A stretch of 64,000 bases of DNA from Polynucleobacter sp. AP-Kaivos-20-H2 (GCF_018882215.1 NZ_JACVOX010000004.1:118060-182059), one strand, 5' to 3'; shown: positions 18,489 to 27,550, counted from the stretch's first letter. A program made the numbers and translations. Notes: generated from the sequence alone by a model not told the origin.

Positions 18489-19076
18489 TTAGCTTGCAGA
18501 TGAACCTCTATTCAGATAGTCAGCAAAACTAAAAATAGAGTTTGGCCCGCGAGGCACATCCTCAACTTTTTTAAAGCTTGTTTTAACAACCTTTTGAGTT
18601 TCGCCTTTTTTCTTTTTTTCGTGACTAGGGTTGGCTTGCTTTTCTATTAGCAAGTATGGCTTTCGCTCTGGCGCAGTTTGAACTTCACTAAAGCGTGGAA
18701 TGTAATCTTTAATAGCAGAGGCTAGCGTCACATTAGAGATGCAGCTCATCATGTAGGTTTCAAGTGATTGATAGAGCTCTTTAGCAATATCCGATACCTC
18801 CACTTTTTTCTTCTTAATTAGGTTCATTGCTAGAACGATATCCTTGATGGTAATAATTCTAGGATCCTTTGAAAGTTGATACCCGCCTGCCCGACCTCTA
18901 ACTGCAGTCACAAGACCCGACTCCCTTAGTGGACGCAGCAAAAGTTCGATACGACTGACTGATATATGCTGTCTTTTTGCTATCTCTGGAGCAGGGACAA
19001 GCTGCCCATTAGCTGAATGGCTTGCAATATCTACGAGGGTATTGAGAGCTACCCTGACTGCTTTGGTGACTTCCAT
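18489..19076 (-). CDS. Rrf2-family transcriptional regulator
   Basis: A 195-residue regulator. The N-terminal winged helix (VRVALNTLVDIASHSANGQL, then EIAKRQHISVSRIELLLRPL, then the wing GRAGGYQLSK) is the Rrf2/IscR DNA-binding domain. The region where IscR carries its three Fe-S cysteines has only one Cys (MMSCISN), so this protein probably does not bind a [2Fe-2S] cluster the IscR way. A long basic C-terminal tail (about 55 residues) is unusual. It is 20 bases upstream of the exonuclease/photolyase pair and may control it. Confidence 0.85.
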   Translation of the reverse strand: MEVTKAVRVALNTLVDIASHSANGQLVPAPEIAKRQHISVSRIELLLRPLRESGLVTAVRGRAGGYQLSKDPRIITIKDIVLAMNLIKKKKVEVSDIAKELYQSLETYMMSCISNVTLASAIKDYIPRFSEVQTAPERKPYLLIEKQANPSHEKKKKGETQKVVKTSFKKVEDVPRGPNSIFSFADYLNRGSSAS

Positions 19077-19165
19077 GGGATTTTCGGCATAAAAGTTAGA
19101 TTGAGGCTAGTATGAAACTGATCCGAAAAGTGTGCTGCAGCGCATTAATTAACCCTATCTAACTT

Positions 19166-19657
19166 ATGGTTGAAATAACTAGACCCCAGCACCCCCTTAC
19201 CCATCGGCTACTTCGCTTTCTAGCCTGCATTCTGGCCGGCGGAATCATTTCTCAAGCCATAAGCTGCCTAGCGGCTTATTTATTAATTAGCGATTCACAA
19301 GCTGCGGGTATGGTGGCGCACATAGTAGTTCAGCAACTTTCCTACTACTTTTTAGGATGTGCGTTCGCAATCTTAAGCATTGCCAACATTCTCATTAAAA
19401 GGGGTTCGTCTCCACTTAAAAATATCCGCCTACTTTTACTAATACTGATGATGGCAGTTGCAGTGGTAAGTTTTCTTCTCATACCGCGCATGGATTACTT
19501 GAGGGAAACAGCGCTAATAGATGGTATGCCAGTCATGCTCTCGCCGTTTGCCAACTACTTTCAGGTTTTGAATATCTTAGTGCTGATGCTGCTGTTAACG
19601 CAGATCATTGCCGGCATCCTGGTGGCATGGCGCCTGACTAAATCAGAATCAACCTAG
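19166..19657 (+). CDS. Hypothetical four-helix membrane protein
   Basis: A 163-residue protein with four hydrophobic segments (about residues 15-40, 48-70, 85-103 and 130-158). I do not recognise a named family. The ATG at 19166 has no clear ribosome site; the sequence before it (CCCTATCTAACTT) could mean a leaderless or weak start. Its 3' end overlaps the convergent DUF2244 gene by nine bases. It diverges from the Rrf2 regulator gene, with an inverted AAGTTAGAT...ATCTAACTT pair (19093 and 19157) between them. Confidence 0.7.
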   Translation: MVEITRPQHPLTHRLLRFLACILAGGIISQAISCLAAYLLISDSQAAGMVAHIVVQQLSYYFLGCAFAILSIANILIKRGSSPLKNIRLLLLILMMAVAVVSFLLIPRMDYLRETALIDGMPVMLSPFANYFQVLNILVLMLLLTQIIAGILVAWRLTKSEST

Positions 19658-20077
19658 ATACGCTCGAACCGCAGCAATCAAGGGTATCTGCTGCTCTGGT
19701 CTTAGAAACTGACCCAGCTCTATGCGTAGGCTTGATTGGCTGATGTGAAAGAATTTCGAGCCTTCCGATGGCAATTCAATTTTGGCCCACTGCGTATTCA
19801 GCTCATACACAGTCTCTTTGTAGCCAATGAATTTTTTGACCAGAAGACGTTTGTCATCAATCTCAATCGTTTCACAATCTAACGCATGTCTACAGTAAAT
19901 TAGAAATCCGAGCGTTACCGCACAAAGCTCCAAAGCTGTAAAAATGGGAATGACCCATACTCCCGCCAAAAAGAACCCAGTTGCAACTGTTAGCGAGAGA
20001 CAAACTAGAACAATATAGAACTTGAGGAGCTGCTTAGGAGTCAGCGCGCAGTTTCTGCGCATTTGCCAGCGCTTCAT
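19649..20077 (-). CDS. DUF2244 family membrane protein
   Basis: A 142-residue protein. The N-terminal NCALTPKQLLKFYIVL segment and two adjacent membrane helices (about residues 18-60), followed by CRHALDCETIEIDDKRLLV and a soluble C-terminal beta-rich part, match DUF2244. The family is common in alpha- and betaproteobacteria, often near cytochrome oxidase genes, and has no assigned activity. Confidence 0.85.
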   Translation of the reverse strand: MKRWQMRRNCALTPKQLLKFYIVLVCLSLTVATGFFLAGVWVIPIFTALELCAVTLGFLIYCRHALDCETIEIDDKRLLVKKFIGYKETVYELNTQWAKIELPSEGSKFFHISQSSLRIELGQFLRPEQQIPLIAAVRAYLG

Positions 20078-20110
20078 ATTGATGTAGTTCTGGAAATGAC
20101 TAGTGAGAAC

Positions 20111-20260
20111 CTATTGGCCTTTACTACGCTCTTGAGATTTCGCTAACTGGTCGGCGCTTCTTTGTTGAAAATCCACCATGGAGTGATACCCCATTTGATA
20201 ACAAGGGCAATGCTTACCCAGAATCCAGCGAGCGAGTTTGACACGAAGTTTTTGGATCAT
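20111..20260 (-). CDS. Small hypothetical protein (49 aa)
   Basis: A short reading frame starting MIQKLRVKLARWILGKHCPC with an excellent ribosome site (AAGAGGT, five bases before ATG). The N-terminus is a basic amphipathic helix, followed by a CPC pair and a polar tail (FQQRSADQLAKSQ). I do not recognise a family. The strong ribosome site and position in a gene-free gap support a real small gene. It lies just upstream of the DUF2244 gene on the same strand. Confidence 0.55.
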   Translation of the reverse strand: MIQKLRVKLARWILGKHCPCYQMGYHSMVDFQQRSADQLAKSQERSKGQ

Positions 20261-20392
20261 TTTTACCTCTTATTGGTGAACCTCAAATGTAAACGGAAAA
20301 TGCATTTATTGCTGAGCGCAGATTAAAACTGGGGGGTATTTACCGCGAGATTCGCGTCAGCAAAAATTATTCAAATCCATTACATTGATTAC

Positions 20393-21034
20393 ATGACTAA
20401 TTTAGACTCCACCACTCGAAAAATACCGCTATTCCCATTGGGAACCGTACTATTTCCGGACGGCGTAATTGCCCTCAAGATCTTTGAGGCACGCTACCTC
20501 GACATGATTAAGACATGCTTGCGTGAAAAAACAGAATTTGGCGTTGTTAGCATCATGAAAGACCAGGACTCCAAAGAAGATTCGCCCCTGGTTTTCTCCC
20601 AAATCGGAACTCTGGCTCTTATTGAAGATTTTGACCCTATTCAACCCGCCTTGTATATGACTAAGTCATCTGGAACGCAGCGCTTTAAGCTTCTTCATAG
20701 CCAACAAGAGGCTAATGGTCTGTGGATTGGTGAAATTGAGCTTCTAGCGAATGATCCCGTTACCCCTATCCCTGAAGAACATCAAAAGGTTGTGAAACTA
20801 TTGAATGAAATTATTTCAGTGATTCAAAGTGAAGATTTATTAGAGGAGTCCCCGTTTAAGAAACCCTTCAAAACAGATGACTGCGGCTGGGTGTCTAATC
20901 GCCTTGCAGAACTGTTACCCATCTCCTTGGCCCAAAAGAACCATCTACTAGCCCAAACTAATCCCAGAATCAGACTTGACCTAGTTACGGAAATTATTGA
21001 AGACGATGGCTTAAGCAATCTCATGCTGCACTAA
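20393..21034 (+). CDS. LON peptidase substrate-binding domain protein
   Basis: A 213-residue protein consisting of the Lon N-terminal (LON-SB/PUA-like) domain alone, without the AAA+ and protease parts. It starts with the typical PLFPLGTVLFPDGVIALKIFEARYLDMI and continues with the FGVVSI strand. Stand-alone LON-SB proteins are widespread and of unknown role, perhaps substrate adaptors. It ends four bases before the MpaB-like gene, indicating an operon. Confidence 0.92.
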   Translation: MTNLDSTTRKIPLFPLGTVLFPDGVIALKIFEARYLDMIKTCLREKTEFGVVSIMKDQDSKEDSPLVFSQIGTLALIEDFDPIQPALYMTKSSGTQRFKLLHSQQEANGLWIGEIELLANDPVTPIPEEHQKVVKLLNEIISVIQSEDLLEESPFKKPFKTDDCGWVSNRLAELLPISLAQKNHLLAQTNPRIRLDLVTEIIEDDGLSNLMLH

Positions 21035-21038
21035 ATCC

Positions 21039-21899
21039 ATGCTTGATGAGCTTATTCGCAAAACGATTCGTGAAATGGTGGGCGGTGGTGGGCCCCCGGT
21101 TGCCTTTCTAACGCCAGCAGGCGATCGCGGCCTCTTTGGCCCGGAATCTATTGTCTGGAAAGTTCATGCGGACTTTATTTCAATGATGATTGGCGGCATT
21201 AGCTCGCTGATCATGCAAGCTCTTCATCCACAAGCCTTAGCAGGAGTATGGGATCACTCTAGCTTTAGAGAGGACCTTAAAGGTAGGCTCGGTAGAACGG
21301 CTTTCTTCATTGCCGCTACCACCTATGGATCAAATGAGATGGCAGAAAAAATTATTGAAAGGGTTAATCAGATTCATGCAAAGATTAATGGCTTTGATGA
21401 ATTCGGAAAACCATATTCGGCTACCGATCCACACCTACTAGCTTGGGTTCATCTCACAGAAACGCATAGCTTTATGCAGGCTTTTGAAGACTATAGAAAT
21501 GAAAAGCTTAGCTCACAAGACAAGGATCAATACTTTGTTGAAATGAAATCCCTAGGCGAAAGAATGGGCGCCCATAATTTGCCCGTCACCTATGCTAAAA
21601 CAGATAGTGCAATTCAACACTATATTCCTGAGCTTTACTTTGGAGAACGCGCAAAAAGTATCCTCGATTTGCTCGAGAACTTTCCTAGTAAGCTTGCTGC
21701 AAAGCCCTTTATCAAACTCATTACTCGTGCCGGCTATCTAAACCTGCCGGATTGGGTCTACCCATTTATCAAAAGGCCAACTCCTAGCCTGATTGAGCGC
21801 TTAGCAGTGAAAAAGAGTGTCGATTTAATTTCAGTACCGATTCGCGAGGCCCTTAAGGATGGGGTGGCCGCCCACTCGCTCCGTAGAGTTTATGGATAA
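21039..21899 (+). CDS. Oxygenase MpaB family protein (DUF2236)
   Basis: A 286-residue protein of the DUF2236 / rubber-oxygenase-like family. SSLIMQALHPQALAGVWDHS and RLGRTAFFIAATTYG are the conserved segments that supply haem-contacting residues in Lcp-type enzymes, and WVHLTETHSFMQAFE carries the later conserved His. Family members oxygenate diverse substrates; the substrate here is unknown. It is tightly packed between the LON-SB gene (4 bases) and the DUF4149 gene. Confidence 0.88.
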   Translation: MLDELIRKTIREMVGGGGPPVAFLTPAGDRGLFGPESIVWKVHADFISMMIGGISSLIMQALHPQALAGVWDHSSFREDLKGRLGRTAFFIAATTYGSNEMAEKIIERVNQIHAKINGFDEFGKPYSATDPHLLAWVHLTETHSFMQAFEDYRNEKLSSQDKDQYFVEMKSLGERMGAHNLPVTYAKTDSAIQHYIPELYFGERAKSILDLLENFPSKLAAKPFIKLITRAGYLNLPDWVYPFIKRPTPSLIERLAVKKSVDLISVPIREALKDGVAAHSLRRVYG

Positions 21900-21917
21900 T
21901 TTATTTGGGAAGACGTC

Positions 21918-22295
21918 ATGATCACTAATTACCTGATATCGGCTATGGTTGGCATCATGCTTTTCTTTACTATCGTTGTAGCCCCAACTGTTTTTAAGGT
22001 GCTACCCACTGAATGGTCTGGCAAGTATGTTCGCAACTTCTTTCCCAAGTACTATGCTTGCCTAGGCCTGATTACCACTGCCTGCATTTTTACCGTGGCT
22101 GATGGAGATAGCAAGATTTTATTGGCGATCTGCGCACTACTATTTGCCTTTACCCTCTTCTACCTGACTGGAAAAATTAATGAGGCCAAAGATCAGGGCA
22201 AAAGTCGTCACTTTCATTTATTGCATGGTGCAAGCGTTGTTATCAACCTATTTCAGTTGATTATTTTTATTTATCTTTTAGTCAAACTGTCATGA
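21918..22295 (+). CDS. DUF4149 family membrane protein
   Basis: A 125-residue integral membrane protein with four helices (about residues 4-26, 45-62, 68-88 and 103-124). The FFTIVVAPTVFKVL motif near the N-terminus followed by FFPKYYACLGLITTA is the DUF4149 signature. No function is known. It starts 18 bases after the MpaB-like gene and is probably the last gene of that operon. Confidence 0.87.
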   Translation: MITNYLISAMVGIMLFFTIVVAPTVFKVLPTEWSGKYVRNFFPKYYACLGLITTACIFTVADGDSKILLAICALLFAFTLFYLTGKINEAKDQGKSRHFHLLHGASVVINLFQLIIFIYLLVKLS

Positions 22296-22304
22296 ATATA
22301 CGGA

Positions 22305-22487
22305 TTACTCGGATTGGGGATTAACCTTATTTGGATCTGACTCCCCAACCTTATCTTGCTTGATTGGTAAATTTAAACTGGGGGCGGACATTTTTTCGCC
22401 ATCCCAAACTTGGCCACACCAACACTCACCTGCATCATTAATGATGCATACACCTGAGCCACAGCAACGCTTATCTGGAGTCTTCAT
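22305..22487 (-). CDS. Small cysteine-rich protein (60 aa)
   Basis: A 60-residue protein whose first 25 residues hold five cysteines (KRCCGSGVCIINDAGECWCG), spaced CC-x4-C-x7-C-x-C, followed by a polar tail. The layout suggests binding of zinc or an iron-sulfur centre. The strict cysteine spacing and its isolated position between two plus-strand genes support a real gene; I know no assigned function. Confidence 0.65.
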   Translation of the reverse strand: MKTPDKRCCGSGVCIINDAGECWCGQVWDGEKMSAPSLNLPIKQDKVGESDPNKVNPQSE

Positions 22488-22567
22488 AAATTAGCCTAAT
22501 CAAAAAATTGAAATTAAGACTATTCTAGGGTTTTTATGAAACTAGCGCTTAATCTTGCAACCGGTAA

Positions 22568-23197
22568 ATGATGCAAAGCACTTTATTTGAAACCTCCCGC
22601 GGTGATCATGCCGTAGATATATTGCTAAAGGATGGGGGCGCTCGCTACTACCCCAAGGTATTTACCGAACAAGATTGCAAGGCATTGATGAACCGGCTTC
22701 AGACCTCACTTAAATGGGAGCCAGAACAACTCATGATGTTTGGGAAGTTAGTGACTACTCGGCGTAAAGTTGCTTGGGTTGGGGATCCTCAGTGCAGCTA
22801 TACCTATTCTGGGGTAAAAAAGATCCCGCAAGCATGGACGTCTGAGCTCGTCTTGATTAAAGAAAAGCTAGAAGAAATATCACAAGCCCAATTTAATTCT
22901 TGCTTACTCAATCTCTACCATGATGGAAGCGATGGCATGGGTTGGCATAGTGATAATGAAAAAGAGCTTGATCCCTTATCACCCATTGCATCCCTCAGTC
23001 TTGGGGCGCAGCGCAAATTTGCCTTTCGCCATAAAAAGGACAAAGAAACGATTTCTCTTTTTTTAGAGAATGGTAGCGCCCTCATCATGCGTCCACCCAC
23101 TCAAGAATTTTGGCAACACGCTTTGCTGAAAACAAAAATCGTATCCGATATGCGCATTAATCTGACCTTTCGAAAAATAGCTCTTTGTGATGAATAA
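22568..23197 (+). CDS. AlkB-family 2-oxoglutarate/Fe(II) dioxygenase
   Basis: A 209-residue AlkB homologue, closer in layout to the ALKBH2/3-like branch than to E. coli AlkB. The metal-binding HxD is in GMGWHSDNEKELD, the distal His is in FWQHALLKTK, and the 2-oxoglutarate-binding Arg lies in RINLTFRKI. SLSLGAQRKFAFRH is also a family signature. It should repair alkylated bases by oxidative demethylation. Its stop overlaps the start of the next gene, so the two are co-translated. Confidence 0.92.
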   Translation: MMQSTLFETSRGDHAVDILLKDGGARYYPKVFTEQDCKALMNRLQTSLKWEPEQLMMFGKLVTTRRKVAWVGDPQCSYTYSGVKKIPQAWTSELVLIKEKLEEISQAQFNSCLLNLYHDGSDGMGWHSDNEKELDPLSPIASLSLGAQRKFAFRHKKDKETISLFLENGSALIMRPPTQEFWQHALLKTKIVSDMRINLTFRKIALCDE

Positions 23198-24197
23198 GCT
23201 CAAACCAAAACTATCTGTAGCAATCATAGGTGCAGGCTTAGCAGGCCTTAGTTGTGCCGATAGATTGCAAACGCTAGGCTTTCAAGTCCATGTTTATGAA
23301 AAGAGTCGCGGACCAAGCGGTCGAATGAGCACTCGTCATGGTGAAGGTTGGTCGGCAGATCATGGGGCTCAATATTTCACAGCAAGAGATCCAGTGTTTA
23401 TTGAAGCGCTCAATACATGGATTAAGGCAGGCGTAGCCGCCAACTGGAATCCATGCTTATCTATATATGAAGGTGAGCAATGGCGAGAGGGGAATTCCAC
23501 CGAGCATCGCTATGTGGGTGTGCCTGCCATGAACTCACCCGGTCAATATTTAGCCAAGACCATATCTATTGAGTTTAATCAGACTATCGATAAAATTTAC
23601 CGGCAAGATGGGAAATGGTTTCTCCATGGCCTAGAGAATGGTGAAATTACCCAATCCTTTGATTACTTAGTATTAGCGATTCCTTCACCTCAGAGCTACG
23701 CTCTTGCCAAATTAGTAGACCACTCCATTGGAGCAATTTGCTCTAGCGTAAATATGCAAGGCTGTTGGACGGTGATGGCACGGTTCTCAGATAAAGAGAA
23801 TATGCCATTTGATGCCGCCTTCATTAATGGTGGAATCATTAGCTGGATCTCTCGGAATAATTCCAAGCCTGGACGCACTGGCCAAGAGGCCTGGACAATA
23901 CATGCAAACCCCCAATGGAGTCAGCAATGGATTGAGCTAAATAAAGAGGAGGCTAGCAAGCGAATCCTAGAATCCGCAAAGAAGCTTGGACTTAATTGTC
24001 AGAATGCTGAAATTTCTATTCATCGCTGGCGTTACGCAAGCGGAGCAATTAATACAGAAATGGGATTTATTCTGAATGAAGGTAGCAAGCTCAATCTGTG
24101 TGGCGACTGGCTCAATGGTGGCAGAGTTGAGGGAGCCTGGTTAAGTGGCTACAAACTAGCAAATGCAATGAATATTTCAGCAGAAACGAACCCATAA
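23190..24197 (+). CDS. Renalase-like FAD-dependent oxidoreductase
   Basis: A 335-residue flavoprotein with the N-terminal dinucleotide motif AIIGAGLAGLSCADRL and the SGRMSTRHGEGWSADHGAQYF block typical of the bacterial renalase-like group (COG3380). It ends in GDWLNGGRVEGAWLSGYKLA, the FAD-contacting C-terminus. Bacterial renalases oxidise off-target dihydro-NAD isomers. The ATG used lies inside the last codons of the AlkB gene (8-base overlap). A GTG three bases earlier is possible. Confidence 0.88.
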   Translation: MNKLKPKLSVAIIGAGLAGLSCADRLQTLGFQVHVYEKSRGPSGRMSTRHGEGWSADHGAQYFTARDPVFIEALNTWIKAGVAANWNPCLSIYEGEQWREGNSTEHRYVGVPAMNSPGQYLAKTISIEFNQTIDKIYRQDGKWFLHGLENGEITQSFDYLVLAIPSPQSYALAKLVDHSIGAICSSVNMQGCWTVMARFSDKENMPFDAAFINGGIISWISRNNSKPGRTGQEAWTIHANPQWSQQWIELNKEEASKRILESAKKLGLNCQNAEISIHRWRYASGAINTEMGFILNEGSKLNLCGDWLNGGRVEGAWLSGYKLANAMNISAETNP

Positions 24198-24207
24198 GGA
24201 CCGTATT

Positions 24208-24594
24208 ATGTCGACTAAGGCATCTATCGAATTACGAGATCTAAAACTCCAAACCCAGATTGGTACATACAAAACCGATGACATCATCCCTCATAGTCAT
24301 TTATTGGATCTCACACTTTGGATTGACTCGAATCTCGTGTTTATTTCCGAGGACAAGATGAGTAATGTCTTTGATTACGACCCTCTTGTACTTGAGATTA
24401 CGAGGCTAGCTAGTAATTGTCATTATGAAACTCAGGAAAGACTGATGAGTAGAATCACCGAAGCCTGCGCTAGCTATCCTCAAATCCAATCACTAGAAAT
24501 CGGCCTTAGAAAATCACCCGTTCACAATAACTCGGGCTCGCTTGGCGTTAGACTAAGTCTTGATGAGGAAGCTTTATTGCAATTAAGAAGCTAA
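24208..24594 (+). CDS. Dihydroneopterin aldolase (FolB) family protein
   Basis: A 128-residue T-fold protein. The order of elements (IELRDLKLQTQIGTY, LDLTLWID, FDYDPLVLEI, TQERLMSRITEA, QSLEIGLRK) follows FolB, the folate-pathway aldolase that releases hydroxymethyl-dihydropterin. Some residues around the usual active-site Tyr/Lys differ from E. coli FolB, so a paralogous pterin role is possible. It follows the renalase-like gene by 10 bases (ribosome site AAGGA). Confidence 0.78.
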   Translation: MSTKASIELRDLKLQTQIGTYKTDDIIPHSHLLDLTLWIDSNLVFISEDKMSNVFDYDPLVLEITRLASNCHYETQERLMSRITEACASYPQIQSLEIGLRKSPVHNNSGSLGVRLSLDEEALLQLRS

Positions 24595-24630
24595 ATCTTA
24601 TTTATTGATAAATTACTGCTGCAGTATTTA

Positions 24631-25353
24631 TCAGCGATAGGAGGCGCCTTGCTTGCCATCACCACTATCCAAAAGATGCCCAGTTTTCACAAAGATAGTG
24701 CAGCCCTCTTTGCTAAACGGTTGATGCAGACTCATGTGAGGGCTCCTGATCCAAGAGCCGGCAGGATAGCGCCCATGCTCATCTTCAAACACCCCATCCA
24801 CCACAAAGATTTCTTCGCCGCCGTAATGCTCATGCGGATTGAAATACGTTTGAGGCGCCCAACGCACTAAGGTTGAACCGCTACCTTGCTGCATGAGTGG
24901 CATCACATTTAGCCCAGGAACCATGCCCTGGTACCAAGGTGTAGTTTTGGTATCGATTACCTCTCGCACCACCTGATCTGGACCAAGATGCCGCAACTTC
25001 ACAAAAAGAGTACAGCCAGACTTGCTAAATGGCGCATGAGAAGATCCCGGGGGATTCATGAGGTAAGTACCAGCAGGATAGTCACCTGTCTCATCGCTAA
25101 ACACCCCATCTAAAACCAAGATCTCCTCACCAAATTCATGGGTGTGGGTTTTAAATTGGGTGCCAGGCTGATAGCGCACGATAGAAGTCGCTTTTGCCAC
25201 CTCATCGCCTATACGGTCAAGTATGCGCCGCTCAACCCCTGGCTCAGAACTAGGGATCCAAGGCAAATCATGATGGTTAATGACGACTCGTTGGCTGTAA
25301 TCAGAATGGATATTCACTTGGTATATTTTATATATGCAAACATCCCTAAGCAT
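24631..25353 (-). CDS. Double-cupin protein (ChrR-like cupin)
   Basis: A protein of up to 240 residues built of two related cupin modules, each with a His-rich metal site: TQFKTHTHEFGEEILVLDG (first) and YFNPHEHYGGEEIFVVDG (second), and each closing with PFSKxGCT(L/I)FVK. This is the fold of the ChrR C-terminal domain without its anti-sigma N-terminus. The true start may be the GTG at 25317 (VNIHSDYSQ), which removes an odd leader. Function unknown; small-molecule or metal sensing or an enzyme is possible. Confidence 0.82.
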   Translation of the reverse strand: MLRDVCIYKIYQVNIHSDYSQRVVINHHDLPWIPSSEPGVERRILDRIGDEVAKATSIVRYQPGTQFKTHTHEFGEEILVLDGVFSDETGDYPAGTYLMNPPGSSHAPFSKSGCTLFVKLRHLGPDQVVREVIDTKTTPWYQGMVPGLNVMPLMQQGSGSTLVRWAPQTYFNPHEHYGGEEIFVVDGVFEDEHGRYPAGSWIRSPHMSLHQPFSKEGCTIFVKTGHLLDSGDGKQGASYR

Positions 25354-25475
25354 AGCAAGCTAATGGGATAGGCGCTTAAAGGAGAAAAAGGGGTGCATAC
25401 CCTCTAATACAAACTACGCTACAGTCTCATGAATACACTGCACTTAGTTATTGATTATCGGTTTAAAAGGGTTTC

Positions 25476-26171
25476 ATGAGCATACTTCCCAATCCATTTA
25501 GCGCACTTGTCATCGGAGCATCGGGGACTATTGGCTCCCATTTTGTAAAACTATTGGAGAGTGATACATCTTGCTCCAGAGTAATTGGCATTCATCGAAA
25601 TTCTGATCATGCAATTGACTACTCTCAACCTGAAACTATTGAAGCCTCCGCAAGCAGTCTGGCTGAGTTGGGGCCATTTCAACTAATCATTAATACTATT
25701 GGTGTCTTGCACTCGGAACAATGGATGCCTGAAAAGAAATTAGATGATTTAAATTCAGCTCAACTGGCCGAGATGTTCAATACAAACACCATTGGTCCAG
25801 CCCTAACAATCAAGCATTTCTCAAAAGTCCTGGACCAAAAGCATGGAGTTATGGCAACCCTCTCTGCTAAAGTGGGCAGTATTGAAGATAATCGACTGGG
25901 TGGTTGGTATAGCTATAGAGCTTCAAAAGCCGCGCTCAACATGATCATCAAAACAGCCTCTATCGAATTTGCAAGAACCAAACCCAATATTGCTTTGATT
26001 GCTCTCCACCCCAGCACCGTGAAATCTGGATTGTCACAGCCTTTTCGTGGCCAACAAATCGGCAGAGATCCCTTAGAGGCTGTGACTGATATGTTCAACG
26101 TACTTGCGAATGTAAATAAGGAAGATTCAGGCAGCTTTCTGACTTACTCAGGAGAAAAACTGCCTTGGTAG
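25476..26171 (+). CDS. Short-chain dehydrogenase/reductase (C-factor-like)
   Basis: A 231-residue SDR. The cofactor motif is VIGASGTIGSHF near residues 12-23 and the catalytic Tyr-Lys pair is in YSYRASKAALNM. IALHPSTVKSGLSQPF and the ending match the C-factor (CsgA-like) branch of classical SDRs. The substrate is unknown. It stands alone between the cupin gene and the DUF427 gene. Confidence 0.9.
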   Translation: MSILPNPFSALVIGASGTIGSHFVKLLESDTSCSRVIGIHRNSDHAIDYSQPETIEASASSLAELGPFQLIINTIGVLHSEQWMPEKKLDDLNSAQLAEMFNTNTIGPALTIKHFSKVLDQKHGVMATLSAKVGSIEDNRLGGWYSYRASKAALNMIIKTASIEFARTKPNIALIALHPSTVKSGLSQPFRGQQIGRDPLEAVTDMFNVLANVNKEDSGSFLTYSGEKLPW

Positions 26172-26225
26172 CAATTAGAGCCCGTCTAGATTCATCTCGC
26201 TACAACACCTATAGGCAACTGAAAA

Positions 26226-26507
26226 TTACTCAGTAACTTGAACACCCTTCCAAAATGCAATATACCCAGCAATATTATTTGCAGCTGATTTAGGCTCAGG
26301 ATAATACCAAGCTGCATCCTTATTGGATTGGCCATTGACATCTACATCGTAGTAGCTGGCAGTGCCTTTCCAAGAGCACACAGTATGCTTTTCTGACTTC
26401 TTAAAAAACTGCATATTTAAGCTAGCAGATGGAAAGTAATGATTGCCCTCTACCACAATAGTTGCATTTGAATCAGCTAAAACTTCGTTATTCCAAATAG
26501 CTTTCAT
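26226..26507 (-). CDS. DUF427 domain protein
   Basis: A 93-residue protein. The start at 26507 (MKAIWNNEVLADSN) has the strong ribosome site AAGGAGATGGT; a longer reading to 26540 is rejected. VVEGNHYFP, CSWKGTASYYDV and AAWYYPEPKSAA are DUF427 signatures. The family is small, beta-rich and of unknown biochemical role. Confidence 0.9.
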   Translation of the reverse strand: MKAIWNNEVLADSNATIVVEGNHYFPSASLNMQFFKKSEKHTVCSWKGTASYYDVDVNGQSNKDAAWYYPEPKSAANNIAGYIAFWKGVQVTE

Positions 26508-26602
26508 ACCATCTCCTTGTGAAGATTTAGCATAAAGCAAATATTAACTTTATGCTGTATAAAGATTGACGACTTTAATATTTATTCTGTCATCAAAAAT
26601 TC

Positions 26603-27550
26603 ATGCAAATACCGACTTCTTCAGCAAATACCGCCGCAATTGACCATGACTTTATTCCTGAGATCGAATTGGGCTTGCTGGCTGAGAACGCCTCTATTTC
26701 TCCAAAGTTTTTATACGACCCCTTAGGGTCACACCTCTTTACTGCCATTACCCTATTGCCAGAGTACTACCCAAGCAATACTGAAAAAAATATTTTTACT
26801 CAATACCGTGATCAAATTTCACAAGCAGTAGGTATTGGTGGCACCTTGATCGATTTGGGCGCTGGAAATTGCCAAAAAGCAGAATCCTTTTTTGAATCTC
26901 TAAAACCTTCAAACTACCTGGCGATTGATTTTTCATCTGGGTATTTGCAAGATGCTTTAAATAAACTTTCGGGAAAATATCCGCATATTCTGATGCAATG
27001 CATTGGTATGGATTTTTCCAAGCAACTCATCATTCCCGACTCCATTGCCACGACTAAAAGGACATTCTTTTATCCAGGCTCCAGCCTTGGAAATTTCCTT
27101 CCATCAGAAGCACTTCATCTGCTGAGTCAAATCAAGAATCAAGCCAATGATGGCGGCTTGTTAATTGGCGTGGATTTGATGAAAGAGGATTCCGTGCTGA
27201 TGGCAGCATATGATGACCCTCTAAAAGTAACGGCTGCTTTCAATCTTAATATTCTTCGGTCGATCAACTCGCATCTGAACTCTAATTTCAAGGTAGAGCA
27301 ATTCAGACATATAGTCAAAGTAGATCATGTAGAAAATAGGGTTGAGCTTTATTTGGAAGCGCTCGAGAACGTGACAGTCTCATGGTCAGGAAAATCAAGG
27401 AAGTTCATACAGGGCGAATTGATTCATACAGAGAATTCACACAAGTACACTATTGAATCTATCAAGCAATTACTGATGAGCGCTGGTTTTGAAACCACAC
27501 AAATCTGGACTGATCCCAAAAACTATTTCGCAGTGATATATGCAAAATAA
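26603..27550 (+). CDS. egtD: L-histidine N-alpha-methyltransferase EgtD
   Basis: A 315-residue SAM-dependent methyltransferase that trimethylates histidine to hercynine, the first step of ergothioneine synthesis. Visible features are the N-terminal SPKFLYDPLGSHLFTAI, the SAM motif LIDLGAGNCQKAESFF, LAIDFSSGYL, and FFYPGSSLGNFLPSEA, all typical of EgtD. Its last codons overlap the start of egtB by 11 bases. No ribosome site is obvious before the ATG. Confidence 0.95.
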   Translation: MQIPTSSANTAAIDHDFIPEIELGLLAENASISPKFLYDPLGSHLFTAITLLPEYYPSNTEKNIFTQYRDQISQAVGIGGTLIDLGAGNCQKAESFFESLKPSNYLAIDFSSGYLQDALNKLSGKYPHILMQCIGMDFSKQLIIPDSIATTKRTFFYPGSSLGNFLPSEALHLLSQIKNQANDGGLLIGVDLMKEDSVLMAAYDDPLKVTAAFNLNILRSINSHLNSNFKVEQFRHIVKVDHVENRVELYLEALENVTVSWSGKSRKFIQGELIHTENSHKYTIESIKQLLMSAGFETTQIWTDPKNYFAVIYAK

